From: Niebla homalea
Lineage: Eukaryota > Ascomycota > Lecanoromycetes > Lecanorales > Ramalinaceae
Reading direction: 5' to 3'
NCBI GenBank assembly: GCA_019925105.1
Contig: JAHGAU010000004.1
Coordinates: 744,001-808,000, forward strand
Length of the DNA: 64,000 bases
The stretch's first letter is position 1; each line of letters opens with the position of its first letter. This document shows positions 22,501-34,899 of this stretch, one piece after another. The translations under genes and the position numbers were made by a program. The notes beneath the pieces are model-generated. The model searched no databases. It was not told the DNA's origin and saw only the letters and a list, made by a program, of their open reading frames with translations.

Positions 22501-23029
22501 TATCTGCAAATTTCTGAACCAGCATATAAGTACTCCGAGTATAAGCGAATAGAATAAGTATAAAAATCTTATGTCCCCCTTTATATAACCTTTAAGCGCT
22601 CGTAAGTATCCGGTTTACTCGTAAGTTTTTTATTTACTTATACGTTTTTTAACTTAACGTTTATTAAATAAATTACCTCTTTAATTACCCCGCCTTTAAG
22701 GATAAATTATTAACTCTTAAAATAACTTTTAGTTAAAATAAATAAATCTATAATTAATTTTTAAAAACGTGGAATATTACGGCTTATAAGGGGGGTTACG
22801 GGTATACCCGTTATTAAGAAAGCTTAATAAAAAAAATGGAAAAAAATTAAAAACCGTTATTTTACCGTTTTAAACGTTCCTATTTTTAACTTTTTTTTAC
22901 CCGCTCGGGACCGTTTAAAGCGCTTATAAATTTCCCGGGATACTCGTAAGTGACTTACGAGCGATCTAAGTGAATAGTTTCATTGTTTTTTTGGCTATTT
23001 GATCTGAGCAGGTCGCAGACTTGCTAATG
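22501..23029. mobile_element. Unclassified 529-bp insertion in mariner B
   Basis: Copy A is uninterrupted at this point (about position 825), so this is an insertion. It is AT-rich but its last ~90 bp have normal composition. CGCTCGTAAGT at about 22594 and ACTTACGAGCG at about 22958 form an internal inverted repeat, and CTCGTAAGT recurs. There is no clear terminal inverted repeat, target duplication or coding frame. It may be a MITE- or SINE-like element, or a fragment. Confidence 0.5.
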
Positions 23030-23128
23030 TAAAGGTATTATAATTTATTATAAACCGGATCCTTAAAGAAACGGGTCTTAATTATAAATGTAGGTAAAGA
23101 CTAAACCCTTAAAGTCAGGCTTTAAAGA

Positions 23129-23610
23129 GTGTAATTTAGCTACTAACTAATTTGCCGGACATGCGGAATAGCCACTTATCGGCTAAGCGGCTCTGCAGGG
23201 GCCGTGCGGGGGAGCTCAGAGATTTATATGAGCCAGCTCACCCAAATCCCTGAGTTCTTCATCTCACTGTTGAGGACCTGCTTGGACAACGGCTTTTATC
23301 AAAATTGGTCGGGGTACCCCCCGCCATGGCCCGGCCACGGGGTGAAGCCAGGGCTAAGAACCCCCCCGTACGAGGTAGGAACCTGGGGTTATTTATATTA
23401 AGCTATATATATAAAAGGAACAAGTAAGTAAATAATTTTAATAAAAGCCGTTATTTAAACAGGTCCTTAATAATAAGATAAAGAACTTAAAGATGTAAAT
23501 AAGTTAACTTATATAAATATCTAAGCTCCCCCGTATAGCCCTTATAGAGCCGCTTAGTTAATAAATGGCTATTTTATATATTTAATAAATTAATTAATAA
23601 TTAAATCATA
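23129..23610. repeat. Hairpin-forming inverted repeat at the left end of Z copy C
   Basis: 23129-23300 is the reverse complement of about 23430-23610. The outer arm is almost un-RIPed (GGCTAAGCGGCTCTGCAGGG), while the inner arm is strongly mutated. The loop (about 23310-23430) holds the GC-rich GGGGTACCCCCCGCCATGG block, which also appears at 39800 and 55035. Two GC-normal arms of different age side by side indicate separate origins or unequal mutation. Confidence 0.7.
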
Positions 23611-24400
23611 CCTTTTAATTTGCTTGATCCCTATTACGTATATATATAAATATATAATAACTATAGTATTTTAATTAATCTATCTTAAGGCTTAAGTTAT
23701 AAGGATTTTACCGTTAAGGTTTTAAGGTACCTTATTGTCAAAATACCCCCCGTTATAGCCTGGTTACGGGGTAAAATTAAGGCTAAAAATTCTTAAAGTT
23801 AAAATATAAGTCTTAAATAAATAACCTAAATAAATATTGGTTAACCTATTTAACTTTAAATAAATTAATAATATTAATATACCATAAAGATAATATCGTT
23901 AATTAAGTTAATATAAAGTTAATATATATCCGATTTTTATCTATTAAGTTTTTTAATAAGTTCCGTACTTCACTCAACTCTTTATACGTCTATAATAATA
24001 CTTTATACGTCTATAATAATACTTTAACGGAAGGAGTAACCGGAATAATTACCGTAAATATTGTATTATATAAGCCGCTTATATCATATACTGATAACAA
24101 GGTCCCGTATAAATGGCCTCGAAGCGAGAGAGAAGAGCGGGGCTTATGGTAAAGCCGCCACCTAAGAGTATGGGTCCTTTAGAGACCGTACCGGGCAAGC
24201 CTTACCGGAGGTTGCTTCGGAGCTGGGCTTCAGGGTGAGGAGAACGTATCTGAGAAGAAGTACCGGTTGTTACCCACCGGTATCGAGATCTATTCCATAA
24301 TTCTTTGTTATTTGAACCCGGATAAACGGCTCGAAATATATAAGGCCTTTGCGAGGTACCGGGCCTATCTTTTTAAGCTATTGGTCTTATATACCCTTAA
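23310..24400 (+). repeat. Long inverted repeat, left arm (Z copy C)
   Basis: It aligns with the reverse complement of 38850-39956 over about 1.1 kb, including the ordered blocks ACCCCCCGC..., AAAGAACTTAAAGAT, a second RIPed ACCCCCCG block, AAAGCCGC and TTTACCGGAGGTT. The right arm is more mutated. It makes the 16.8-kb copy a giant imperfect palindrome. It contains a two-copy 21-bp tandem repeat (CTTTATACGTCTATAATAATA) at about 23980-24021. Confidence 0.7.
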
Positions 24401-25614
24401 TTCCGTAATTCATTATTATTAAATTTTTATTGGCCGTATTATAATTTAGAATTAAAATAAACCGGAAAATTAAACGGTTTATAACGCGGATAAAACTTAT
24501 AACGTCCTAAAGTTTTACCTTAATATAATAGCCTCCTTAACTTTATAATTAACCGTTATAACGACGTTAAGATACCAGGATAAAAAGGGTTAAGTTTACT
24601 ATAATTAGAATAAAGATAAATATATAGCGTCCGATTTTAAGTATCGGTATAACTATATATATTATAATTATAAAGGTTCTTATAAGGCCCGGGATTATAC
24701 TTAATAAGGTAATCTTTAACGTGTTATTACTTAAGTAATCCCGTAATAAGTACTTAATTAATTCCGTAATTATCCTTTTATTTTTAATAAGTATTAATAA
24801 AGGTTATTTATATAATTAATATAAGTAATGATCGAGTAAATAGAGAAGTCCTACTTAAAGCTAAAAAGTAGGATTTTTAATTATATTGTTACCCGGATTA
24901 TAATTACCGCTTATTAATAAGGTAACTAAGCCGTTTTAGGGTAAAATTAGGTTATTATAACCCTAGTAAATCCGCAGTCTACTTTTTACCCGTTAACCAT
25001 AAAGGACTCTACCGTTTTAAGTAATAATATCTATAAATAACTAATTATCAACCGTCTTATTACCTCTACGTCTATCCTTAATAGACTGTATATATATTCC
25101 TTCATAACTTCAACTCTTAAATACAATAATAGATAACGCCGCATCCATAATTTCTTATACCCCGGTAGAAAGTCTATCAATAACGGAATCAACGTCCTTT
25201 ATAAGGCTTTTAAGTCAATATTTATCGACGAAGTAAATTATATAAGGCCCGGGCTTTATACTCATTAAAAAGGATTTATTTAATATTTTCCGCTGTATTT
25301 TAATAACTATAAGTAATTAATAATTACTCGGTTTACGTAAAATACTATTTATTATATTAAATATTTCCTCCCCTTTAATTTAAGAACTGTATTATTTTTT
25401 GAATCTTATAATAAAAAAATAATATTAAATATTTATTATTAAGTTCGGTTTTAATATTATATTTTATTACCTGGATAACTTCCTCGGTATATTCCCGTTA
25501 AGAACCGATTTTAAGTTCTTTAATTAAGCCTTTAACCGCTTATATAATAAACTTAAATTTCTTATAAACCTTAAGAAAGACTTTATTAGTATTATGTTCA
25601 ATTTCTTAAGTATT

Positions 25615-25785
25615 TGTCAGGTACTGAAAGTACTGAGGTAAAATGTGGGTGTAATATGTATAATGAGTAATTATCTAGCTATAAAGGTACGTAATATAAG
25701 TGTATGCGCCAAGCACCGGGCGTCCGCTATATCCCTTTGAGCCTTAGTGCCCGTAAAGGTCTTGGTAATAAGCTTTATATATAAT
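25615..25785 (-). repeat. LTR, family 1, left
   Basis: Starts TGTCAGGTACTGAAAG. The core GCGCCAAGCACCGG is preserved and the end is RIP-changed from ATAACA to ATAATA. Preceded by target duplication GTATT. Confidence 0.85.
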
Positions 25786-26866
25786 AAATATATTAAAAAA
25801 AGAAAAAATATTACGTTTACGTAACGACGGCGAGGTCGATAGCCTTATAAATAAAAGCGGTTTTGAGGTTAAAGATTAAATATATTTAACGCCGAGTATA
25901 TTAAGGAAATAAAAGGAAATAATAATAATTAAATATTAAAGTTAATTATTAAAAGAAAGTTAAAAAATCGAAAAACTATAAGTTAAATAATTATCGCAAT
26001 CTTACCCGGGAAATAATTATAAATTTAAATATTTTATAAAAATTAAATTGCTTAAATCCGTAATATCCGTAAATTAATTAAATTAAGTCTTATTTAATTT
26101 TAAGTTATATAAAGTAAATATATTAATAACTATAAGTAATCTTTATAAATATAGTAAGGTTTTAATTATTATTTAATTAATTTATATATATTTCTTTTAA
26201 AAATATATTTATTTATATTTTAAGCTTTTAAGCTTTTTATACGGCTTTTATTATAACTTTATAAATCTCTTTATTATTAATTTAAATAGTATTTTAAAGC
26301 TTATTTATAATAATTATAAATAGTTTAATTACGGGCTCTTTCTTATATAATAACTTTTAAGATAAGGGTAATAAAGTAAATTTACGGTAAAAATCTTTAA
26401 GTATTATAGTAGGAAGAACCCGTAATAATAATATTTTAACGGAGGGTATTAATTTAATAAAAGGTTTAAAAGGTTTAAATCTTATATAAAACCCGTATAT
26501 TATAAGGTAAGATTTAAGTAAGAAATAGCTTATTAATAAGCTTATTAATAAAGGAGTTAAGTTAAATAAAACCCTAAATCTTATAGGTAAAATTTAAAAT
26601 ATTAATAATTTAATCGATTTAAGAGTTAACGTATATATTAAGGATAATAATAAAAATAAGGATAATATAATTAAATTAATTAAAGCTATTAATATAAATT
26701 TAATAAATATAAGCATTACAATAATATAAGACGTTTAATTAAAGACTCCGCTTAATATAGGGATTAAGTAAATAAGCTATAACGTAATTACCGCTAATGA
26801 TAAGGTATTAAAGGTTATATAATATCTATATTAAAGGCTTAAATAATTAAAGCTATTATTACCATT

Positions 26867-27038
26867 TATTAGGTACTGAAAGTACTAAGGTAAAATGTGG
26901 GTATAATATATATAATAAGTAATTATCTAACTATGAAGGTGCGTAATATAAGTGTATGCGCCAAGCACCGGGCGTCCGCTATACCCCTTTAAGCCTTAGT
27001 GCCCGTAAAGGTCTTGGTAATAAGCTTTATATATAATA
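26867..27038 (-). repeat. LTR, family 1, middle
   Basis: It is shared by both internal regions of the tandem. The terminal dinucleotides are RIP-changed (TATTAG...ATAATA); the core matches the other two copies. Confidence 0.85.
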
Positions 27039-27453
27039 AATATACCAAAAAAGAAAAAATATTACATTTACGTAACGACGGCGAGGTCGATAGCCTTATA
27101 AATAAAAGCGGCTCCGGGATTAAGGATTAAATATATTTAACGCTAAATATATTAAGGAAATAAAAGGAAATAATAATAATTAAGTATTAAGATTAATTAT
27201 TAAAGGAAAGTTAAAAAATTAAAAAACTATAAATTAAGTAATTATTACGATCTTACCCGGGAAATAATTATAAATTTAAATTTTTTATAAAACTTAAATC
27301 GCTTAAATCCGTAATATCCGTAAATTAATTAAATCGGGTCTTACTTAATTTTAAGCTATACGGAGTAAATATATTAATAACTATAAGTAATCTTTATAAA
27401 TATAGTAAGGTTTTAACTATTATTTAATTAATTTATATATACCTTTTTTATAC

Positions 27454-27629
27454 GTAAATACCTATTGTACGTATTGCCTAAGTTCAAACAGTAGTGTATA
27501 CTAATACCTTTTGTATAACAAATAACTTTTCTATAATAAATAGCTATGTATTGATCGTATTACACCACACCCGCGGCGGGTACGGATATTCACTATAACA
27601 AAGATCTATGTATTACAAGTACAACATAT
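27454..27629. other. Extra ~175-bp segment present in only one internal copy
   Basis: The first internal region reads straight through at about 26200. In the second, about 175 bp of less AT-rich DNA interrupt the same spot, containing the palindrome ACCCGCGGCGGGT. No terminal repeats are visible. It is probably a small insertion younger than the tandem. Confidence 0.5.
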
Positions 27630-28292
27630 ATTTATTTATATTTTAAGCTTTTAAGCCTTTTATACGGCTTTTATTATAATTTTATAAATCTTTTCATTAT
27701 TAATTTAAATAGTGCTTTAAAGTTTATTTATAATAATTATAAATAGTTTAATTACGGGCTCTTTTTTATATAATAACTTTTAAGATAAAGATAATAAAGT
27801 AAATTTACGGTAAAGGACTTTGAGTATTATAATGGGAAGAACCTATAGTAGTAATATTTTAACAGAGGGTATTAATTTAGTAAAAGATTTAAAAGGTCTA
27901 AATCTTATATAAAAACCGTATATTATAAGGTAGGGTTTAGGTAAGAAATAGCTTATTAATAAGCTTATTAATAAAGGAGTTAAGTTAAATAAAGTCCTAA
28001 ATTTTATAAGTAAAATTTAAAATAATAATAATAATTCAGTCGATTTAAAAGATAATACATACGTTAAGGATAATAATAAAGATAAGGATAATATAATTAA
28101 GTTAATTAAAACTATTAATATAGATTTAATAAATATAGGCATTACAATAATATAAGACGTTTAATTAAAGACTCCGCTTGATATAGGGATTAAATAAATA
28201 AGCTATAACGTAATTACCGCTAATGATAAGGTGCTAAAAGTTATATAATATTTATATTAAAGGCTTAAATAATTAAAGCTATTACTACCATT

Positions 28293-28464
28293 TATCAGGT
28301 ACTAAAAGTACTAAGGTAAAATGTGGGTATAATATATGTAATAAGTAATTATCTAACTATGAAGGTGCGTAATATAAGTATATGCGCCAAGCACCGGGCG
28401 TCCGCTATACCCCTTTGGGCCTTAGTGCCCGTAAAGGTCTTGGCAATAGGCTTTGCATATAACA
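28293..28464 (-). repeat. LTR, family 1, right
   Basis: It ends ATAACA followed by target duplication GTATT. It is the least mutated end of the three. Confidence 0.85.
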
Positions 28465-28878
28465 GTATTAAGATAAATATTATAATAATAAAGGTACGTT
28501 TACCGTAAAATAACCTATAATGAATAATTTAATGTATTAAAAATACCTCTAAAAACCACTTAATTAAGTATATTATACTTAAGTTTTTAATAAGTTTATC
28601 AAGCTTTATAGCTAAAATCATATTATTAAAACGGCCCTTCCTTTATAAGCTATATAATAAATTAATTATTATTAAATTTATATGAATAATAAAATCCGTA
28701 AGGACTTTTCTTGGTAATAAAGACTATTAACTAATTATAACGGCCTATATTTAAGACGGCTCTTAATAACCTAATTACGGTATTACCTTTATATTAATAC
28801 GTTATCTACTTACGGTATAAGTAATTATTATTTAAAGATATTAAGGACGTACTTACCCTGGAATTCACCTTTACCTAT

Positions 28879-29040
28879 TGTCACGGTATGGACCTTGGGA
28901 GGATCCCTTGGCACGGAGCAGGCTTACCTTGTTCCGGTGCTTAACGCGTATACTTATATTTCCTACCTTTATAGCTAGATAGTTACTTATTATTTATATA
29001 TACTTTACTTTATCATTATATATACCGCTTTCTCGTAATA
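28879..29040 (+). repeat. LTR, GAG-only element, left
   Basis: The first ~85 bp are nearly un-RIPed, then it becomes AT-rich. It ends CGTAATA (CGTGACA in the partner). Confidence 0.85.
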
Positions 29041-29112
29041 AATAATAGCAATGATCCTTTAAGTTCTTCTTTTTATATAAATTTTTTTATATAAATTATT
29101 AAAATTATTTTA

Positions 29113-30080
29113 ATGAAAAGGAAGATGGCGACGAACAACGGGACCCCAGAGGTCAGAAACGATACACGCGTATATAGCTTAAGTAACAGTAAGGACAGTA
29201 CCTTAAATGCGATAAGCGGAAGCGGAGTAACGGTAAAGGTAAAGGGGGAGGAAGGGTAAGTAGCCCAAATTAATAAGAACGGGGATAAATCGTATAAATA
29301 ACGTAATAAATACGAGATAAAAAGGCCTTAAATTGAATAGGGAACTTATAGTTAATAAGATACGTATAAAGGGACGCGTATAACGTATAAAGGTATTATT
29401 ATTAAGGGTAATAAATAAAGGGCAAAAGGGACGAAGACGGTACGCGGGGACGGATAAGGGGCAAACGGAAGCGTATAAGGCTTTATTAAGTATATATAAA
29501 TTAAAAGAAAATTAAAGGAAAATAAAGAAATATTAAGTAAATAAGAATAAGTTAAAAAAAAAAAATAACCGTTAAATACGCGGGGGAAAAGCAATAAGGA
29601 AGGAAACGGTAAGGGCGCTAAAAGGTTTCCTTATAATTATATAAAAAGATATTACGTTAAAGACTTAACCGATACTATAAATCGGGCTACGGGGAATAAA
29701 AGACTTTTACGTAAATATAAAAAGAAATTTAAAGGAATTAAAGAGGCTATATAAGGCTTAAAAAATAATAATAAAAATACCGGCGGACGGAAACGAAAGG
29801 AAATAAAAAAAATACGTATAAAGTAAGGGAGCGATAGGGGAGGCTTTAAAGAAAAAAGCGGGGATAAGTTAAATAACAAAAACCGTAAAAACGGTATTAA
29901 TATTAATAATAAAAAAGGTAAAGGAGGGGGAGAAAACGGCGGTATTAAAGAAAACGAAAATAGTAACTATATAATTATCGGGTAAAAAGGAAAGGAATAT
30001 AACGGTAAAAATGAACCCGTTATATTTAATAAAAGCGTTTAAGGTAATAAGAAAGCCGTTAATAAAATAAATTATTATAA
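29113..30080 (+). pseudogene. LINE ORF1 (Gag-like), RIP-dead
   Basis: It starts ATG with a clean run MKRKMATNNGTPEV followed by DTRVYSLSNSKDSTLNAI, then Lys/Glu-rich sequence interrupted by TAA/TGA. The first ~110 bp keep normal composition. A basic, low-complexity first ORF is expected for Tad1-like LINEs. I could not read a CCHC knuckle with confidence. Confidence 0.55.
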
Positions 30081-30999
30081 TATGTAAATTATAAAGTAAG
30101 GATATTTTCTTTAATATAATCTTATTAAAAACGAGGGAAAAACTAAAGAAATTAAAGGGATAAACCGGTAAAAAAAGGTATAAAACGGTAAAGATATTAA
30201 GGTAATACTTCGTTATTATAGTAAATAAGATATATTTAATAAAATTTATAAGGGAGGAAGGGGAAATTATTTTAAGGCGGATAAAAAAGGAGAATATAGT
30301 TTTTTACCTTAAGCTAAAGATCGTTAATTATAGTCTCCCCCCTATAATAAAGAGGCTAAATACCTTTAATCGTATAAAGAGATACTTTACGGTTATTTTA
30401 AACGTAACGTTAATAAGGATATATAACGATATCCTTAATAAAAAGGTAATAAAAGATAAATCCCTTAAATTAATAAAACCTTAAGACCGGGTAGCGGATA
30501 TTTATTAATGCTTTAAATATTAAAGGTACGGGTATATTACTATAAGGTACCTTAATAGTACGAAATATACGGTATATATTAAAAGGTATAATATATATGA
30601 ATACGCTAGCTTAATAATAAAGGACTTAATAAAGAACGTATTAAAATATACGGTATATAATAATAATAATTACCCAGTATAGGACTTATAATATATAATA
30701 AGAATAAAGGAGATTTAACGTAAAGAGATTAAGATAGCGGTTAAGGTTTAACGTTATAATTTATATAAACTTAAATTAATAAAATAATTAAAAATAATCT
30801 TAAAATATAAATAAAGCTTATTAAATAAAAAAAGGTAAAATACGGTAATTAATAATATAAAGAAAAGGAAACTTATAGTAATATTAACCTTTAAGGCCGA
30901 CCGCCTGACCGGGATTATTATTATAGTAAAAAGATTAAAATAAATAACGTTTAACTTTAAAAAAAGATTATTTATATAAATAAAAATTAATAAAAAAAA

Positions 31000-33900
31000 C
31001 CCGACGGACGTTAATATTTAATATATTTATACTTTTAAGGGTAATATAATATAATATACGTAAGGAAGTAATTAAAGTTATAATATTAATATTCAGATTT
31101 AAGGAAATAAAGGATATCAATATTATAACGATATAAAAGTTATTATATAGTCCGTATATTTACTTTTTAATTAACCCGGAAAATGATTTTTATTTAACTT
31201 TTAAAAATAACGAAATAACGTAAACGTATTTCTTTATTAATAAAAAGTTAAATATAAATAATTAAAACGTTATTTATTACGGAGGGAACTTATATATACT
31301 CCGGATCGTATAAAAAGGGGATATTAAAAGTAATTTAAATATTTATAATACGTATAATCCGTTATTAATTAATAAGAAAAAACTTTTTATAATCTTATTA
31401 TTTAAGGATATTATAATTATACTTAATAAGTATCTCTTAATAAAAGACTTTAATCTTTATTACGCTTAATAAAATAAGGAAAGTTATATAATTAATTATA
31501 TTAAATTTAAGGAGCTATTAATAATTATTATATAATTTAATTTTATATTATTAACGTTAAAAAAGATTATTATATAAAAAAGCCGTAAACTTAAGATTAT
31601 AATTAATTTAATATTTAATTCGGAAAATATTATTAACTTAATTATAATATACGGACCCTAAAAAGACTTAAAATATAGCTCGGATTACGTTTTAATATAA
31701 ATAACCTTAAATTAATCCGCTAATATAACTCTGCCTTTACCGTTTAAATAAACGTAAAAGACGATTAAGGAAGTTAAGGTATATATAAAAACGGTAAAAG
31801 TAATAACCCGGTTAACGGAACTCCCCCGGTTTAATAATAAGGAATAAATCGACCATTTTATAAAACGGATAATAAAGGCTTTAAATAAAGTAATTAACGC
31901 AATAATCTTAATAATAAAGCCGTTTAAAAAAGCTAAAACCTATTAAAATACAGAGTATATAAAGGTAATTATAAAGGTAAAAGCGCTTATAAAATAAACT
32001 ATTAAATATAGAAACCGGGAAACGTTTTAATAATTAAAAAAAGCTTAAAAGGAAAAGGAAAGAATTATCTGGAAGGTTAAATAAATATACTTCCGGGCTA
32101 TAATATATAACTTAACGGTTTCTTTTTATAATATTTAAAAGTTAATAAAATACGGTAAAAAACAGAATAAAAAACTTAAATTTATTTTTAAGTTTTTACC
32201 CTTAAAAAGATTAAATAATACGGTAATAAATATCTTTAACGGTAAAATTAAAACTCTTAAAAAAACGTTCTTTCCCTTATTACCGGAAGTTAACTTAATA
32301 AATATTAACGGTATTATATATTTTAAATTAATAATAATAAATAAAATAATAACTTAAAAGATAATAATTAAAACGATTAATAAATTAAAGAAGGATAAGG
32401 CTTTTAAATTTAACGGTATATTAAATAGGTTTTTATCCATAATAACGTTATTATTCGGAGAGGTTTTTATTTATTTATTTTAAGTTTATTTTAATATAAA
32501 ATATTATTTTTATAAATTTAAAAAGGTTAAGATAATTATCTTTAAGCAGCCGGTTAAGTTAAATTACTTAAAAAAAAAATAATATAAACCTATAATACTC
32601 CTTTATACGTTAAGGAACGCTTTAAAAATAATAATTATAAAAATCCTAAATAATTATATAGAAAAATATAAACTGCTCCTTAATTAATAAATAAAAACGA
32701 AAAGAAAACGGTTAACGGAGATAGCTTTTAAAGGCTTAATTAATAACGTATATATAATATAAAGTTATAAAAAGAAGTATATTATAAATCTTCTTTCTTT
32801 AAATATAGTAAAAGCGTTTAATAAGGTAAACCATTAAAGGTTACTATATAATTTACGGAAAAAGGGGTTTTACCTTTCTTTATAAACTAAATAAAAAGTT
32901 TCTTAAATAACCAAGTAATATTAATTAACCTGGGATAGAAGATAAATACGATAAAGCTTACGATAATAGGGATTCCCCAAAGGTTATTTATTTCCCCGGT
33001 CTTATTCTTATTTTTTAACGGCCCGTTTATTGAAAACTTAATAAAATTAAAATAAAAAATTTCAGTAAAAAACTTTATTAACGATATTTATTTCTTAATT
33101 TATAATACGTTTACTTATATGAACTATTTAAAGTTAAAATAAGCTTGTGAAGTTTATTTATAATAAATAAAGATATATAAAGCTTAATTCGCCCTATATA
33201 AATATAAGCTTATTTATATAATAAAAAGCTTAAAGTTATATAATATAATAATTATAATAAACTTAAATAATATAACGGTAAAACCGGAAGTTAATATTAA
33301 GGTACTTAACTTATAAATTAATAAGAAACTGGATTAAAAGAATTATATAAGAAAAGTTTAAAAGAAAATAATTTTATAAAAAAAAAGCCTTATTTATTTT
33401 ATGGTATCGACGTAAAAAGCTACCTTATAAAAGGCTAGAACCGTTTATTAAGCGGTTATAAAGTTTATAATAATATACGTAATAATTATTTAATACGTAC
33501 TTAAAGGTACACTTAAATATAGGAAAAAGCCCGTCCGATAATTATAAAAGATTTAAAACCGATATTTAAAAATAATAAATAAAATATATAAAGCGATTTT
33601 TATCCCGGTATTAAAATCCGAAATTTATATATTATTAATAAAGTTAGCCCTTAATTAAATAATCGCTTAAGTAAAACTTAAAAAAAGTATGAACTTAATT
33701 ACGTTAATAAGAAATAAACGTATTTATTAAAACTATAAAAAGCCTTAAATAAAAAGGCGTAAAGAAACGGTATTTACCCCCCTTATAGAAATTAAATTAA
33801 AATGAGTTAAGAAAAAGGTTAACTTAATTTACATTTAAAAAGTTAACATAAAAGGGTACGGACTTTTACCTAAAATAAGGGCGGCGGAGGAAAAGAAGGC

Positions 33901-34400
33901 TATAAAAACGAAGTTAACGGCGATTACTTTATAAATTATAAAAAGGTAAATAAAGCGTTAATATAAATATAAAGAATCGATCCCTTAAAGGCGACGGTAT
34001 TTAACTTTAAATAGCAACGAGGTTATTAATAAGTATCTCCGGCGTTATAAGATTATAAGGAAAAGTAATAACGTATTAATAATCCAACTCCGGATAAATA
34101 AAAACGGCTTAACTTACTTCCTTTTTATTATATATACCGGTAACCGGATTAACGTTAATTATAAATATAAATAACGGAAGTAAAACATTATATATATATT
34201 AATCTTTTATTTATTATTTAAGGAGCTTAAACCAGAATTAATTAAAAGGGTAAGAATTAACGATTATTATTAAATACTTATTAATAAAAAGGGTATTAAG
34301 GCGGCCGTTAAATTCATAATAATTACGGGATTATTATTATAATTTAACTTAATTAAGGAAATAAATAAAATAATTAAAAATTTAATTAAGAAACCTTACC
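31000..34400 (+). pseudogene. LINE ORF2: endonuclease and reverse transcriptase, RIP-dead
   Basis: Recognisable blocks in plus-strand order: KDFNLYY at about 31442 (the GDFNxHH motif of the APE-type endonuclease), then IIGIPQRLFISPVLFLFFNG at about 32962-33020 (GIPQGSPxSPxLF of the RT fingers/palm). Next is FINDIYFL at 33074-33097 (the (F/Y)xDD catalytic motif with Asp changed to Asn). The C-terminal part has a region whose former Cys codons now read Tyr or Asn (about 34130-34200), then KKGIKAAVKF (about 34290). The order EN-RT-C-terminal region fits I/Tad1-type LINEs; an RNase H domain was not identified. Stops are frequent. Confidence 0.75.
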
Positions 34401-34865
34401 GTTAACTTAAAGGTAAAAAGTAATAGCAAGAAAACTATACTTAATAGGGGGCTAAAGGGGCTATAAATACCGGAATAATATAAGAAGTAATATTATATCG
34501 GTCAGCAGAATTATATAAATAAAATAATAATAATATATATATTAATAAAAGTATTTAATAATATATTCGGAATTTTAAAATTTTAATATTAAATAAACCC
34601 GTAAGGTAACGGAAAAGTAATAAGTTTAAGGGTAACCTTTAAGTGGATTCAGTTATAATATTATAAGTTTCCTTAAAAAAGGCGTATAAATAAATTCTTA
34701 CTCTTTAAACGGTTATAAATACTCTTAATCCTTAAAATAAGAGTAAAGGCTGGGTGGATACCGGTTTTTATTCTTAATATAATAAATATCAGGTTTTTAC
34801 GGTTATTAGTAAAGCTAAATGACTGAGTATTAAGGAACGCCGGAATTAGCTTAGCTAGATCCGTA

Positions 34866-34887
34866 GTATAAATCAATCAATCAATCA
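34866..34887 (+). repeat. (AATC)n tail of the LINE
   Basis: Four to five AATC units end the LINE in place of a poly-A tail. The same tail, reversed (GATT units), is at about 63590 on the second copy, so the tetranucleotide tail is a property of the family. Confidence 0.85.
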
Positions 34888-34899
34888 AATAATAGCAAT

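Larger units (their letters stand above)
25615..28464 (-). mobile_element. Non-autonomous LTR element family 1: tandem LTR-int-LTR-int-LTR
   Basis: Three direct LTR copies of about 171 bp flank two homologous internal regions (about 1.08 and 1.25 kb). The whole block is bordered by a perfect 5-bp target duplication, GTATT, at 25610-25614 and 28465-28469, and copies D and E lack it. LTRs run TGTCAG...ATAACA. Internal DNA next to the right LTR reads, on the minus strand, AATGGTAGTAATAGC, a primer-binding-site-like TGGTAG start, so transcription is probably minus-strand. No open frame for gag or pol exists, so it would depend on another element. The second internal region carries ~175 bp extra. 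Confidence 0.85.
29053..34887 (+). mobile_element. LINE (Tad1/I-like non-LTR retrotransposon), full length, RIP-dead
   Basis: It is flanked by the 12-bp duplication AATAATAGCAAT (29041-29052 and 34888-34899), typical of target-primed reverse transcription, and ends in an (AATC)n tail. Length is 5835 bp. ORF1 starts near the ATG at 29113, and ORF2 shows endonuclease then reverse transcriptase in order. It inserted at the first bases after the left LTR of the GAG-only element. A second, 5'-truncated copy with the same tail lies at 63591-63917 in the opposite orientation. Confidence 0.85.

Noticed and set aside
23204..23401. 65-codon open frame in GC-normal DNA
   Set aside because: It spans the inverted repeat and GC-rich end blocks of element Z that recur at 39.8 and 55.0 kb; it is terminal non-coding sequence.
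29352..29879. Minus-strand Leu/Phe/Ile-rich open frames resembling membrane proteins
   Set aside because: They are antisense to the Lys-rich LINE ORF1; the hydrophobic composition is simply the complement of AAA/AAT-rich RIPed DNA.
34673..34876. Minus-strand 67-codon open frame at the LINE 3' end
   Set aside because: It lies antisense to the LINE 3' region and shows only AT-driven composition.
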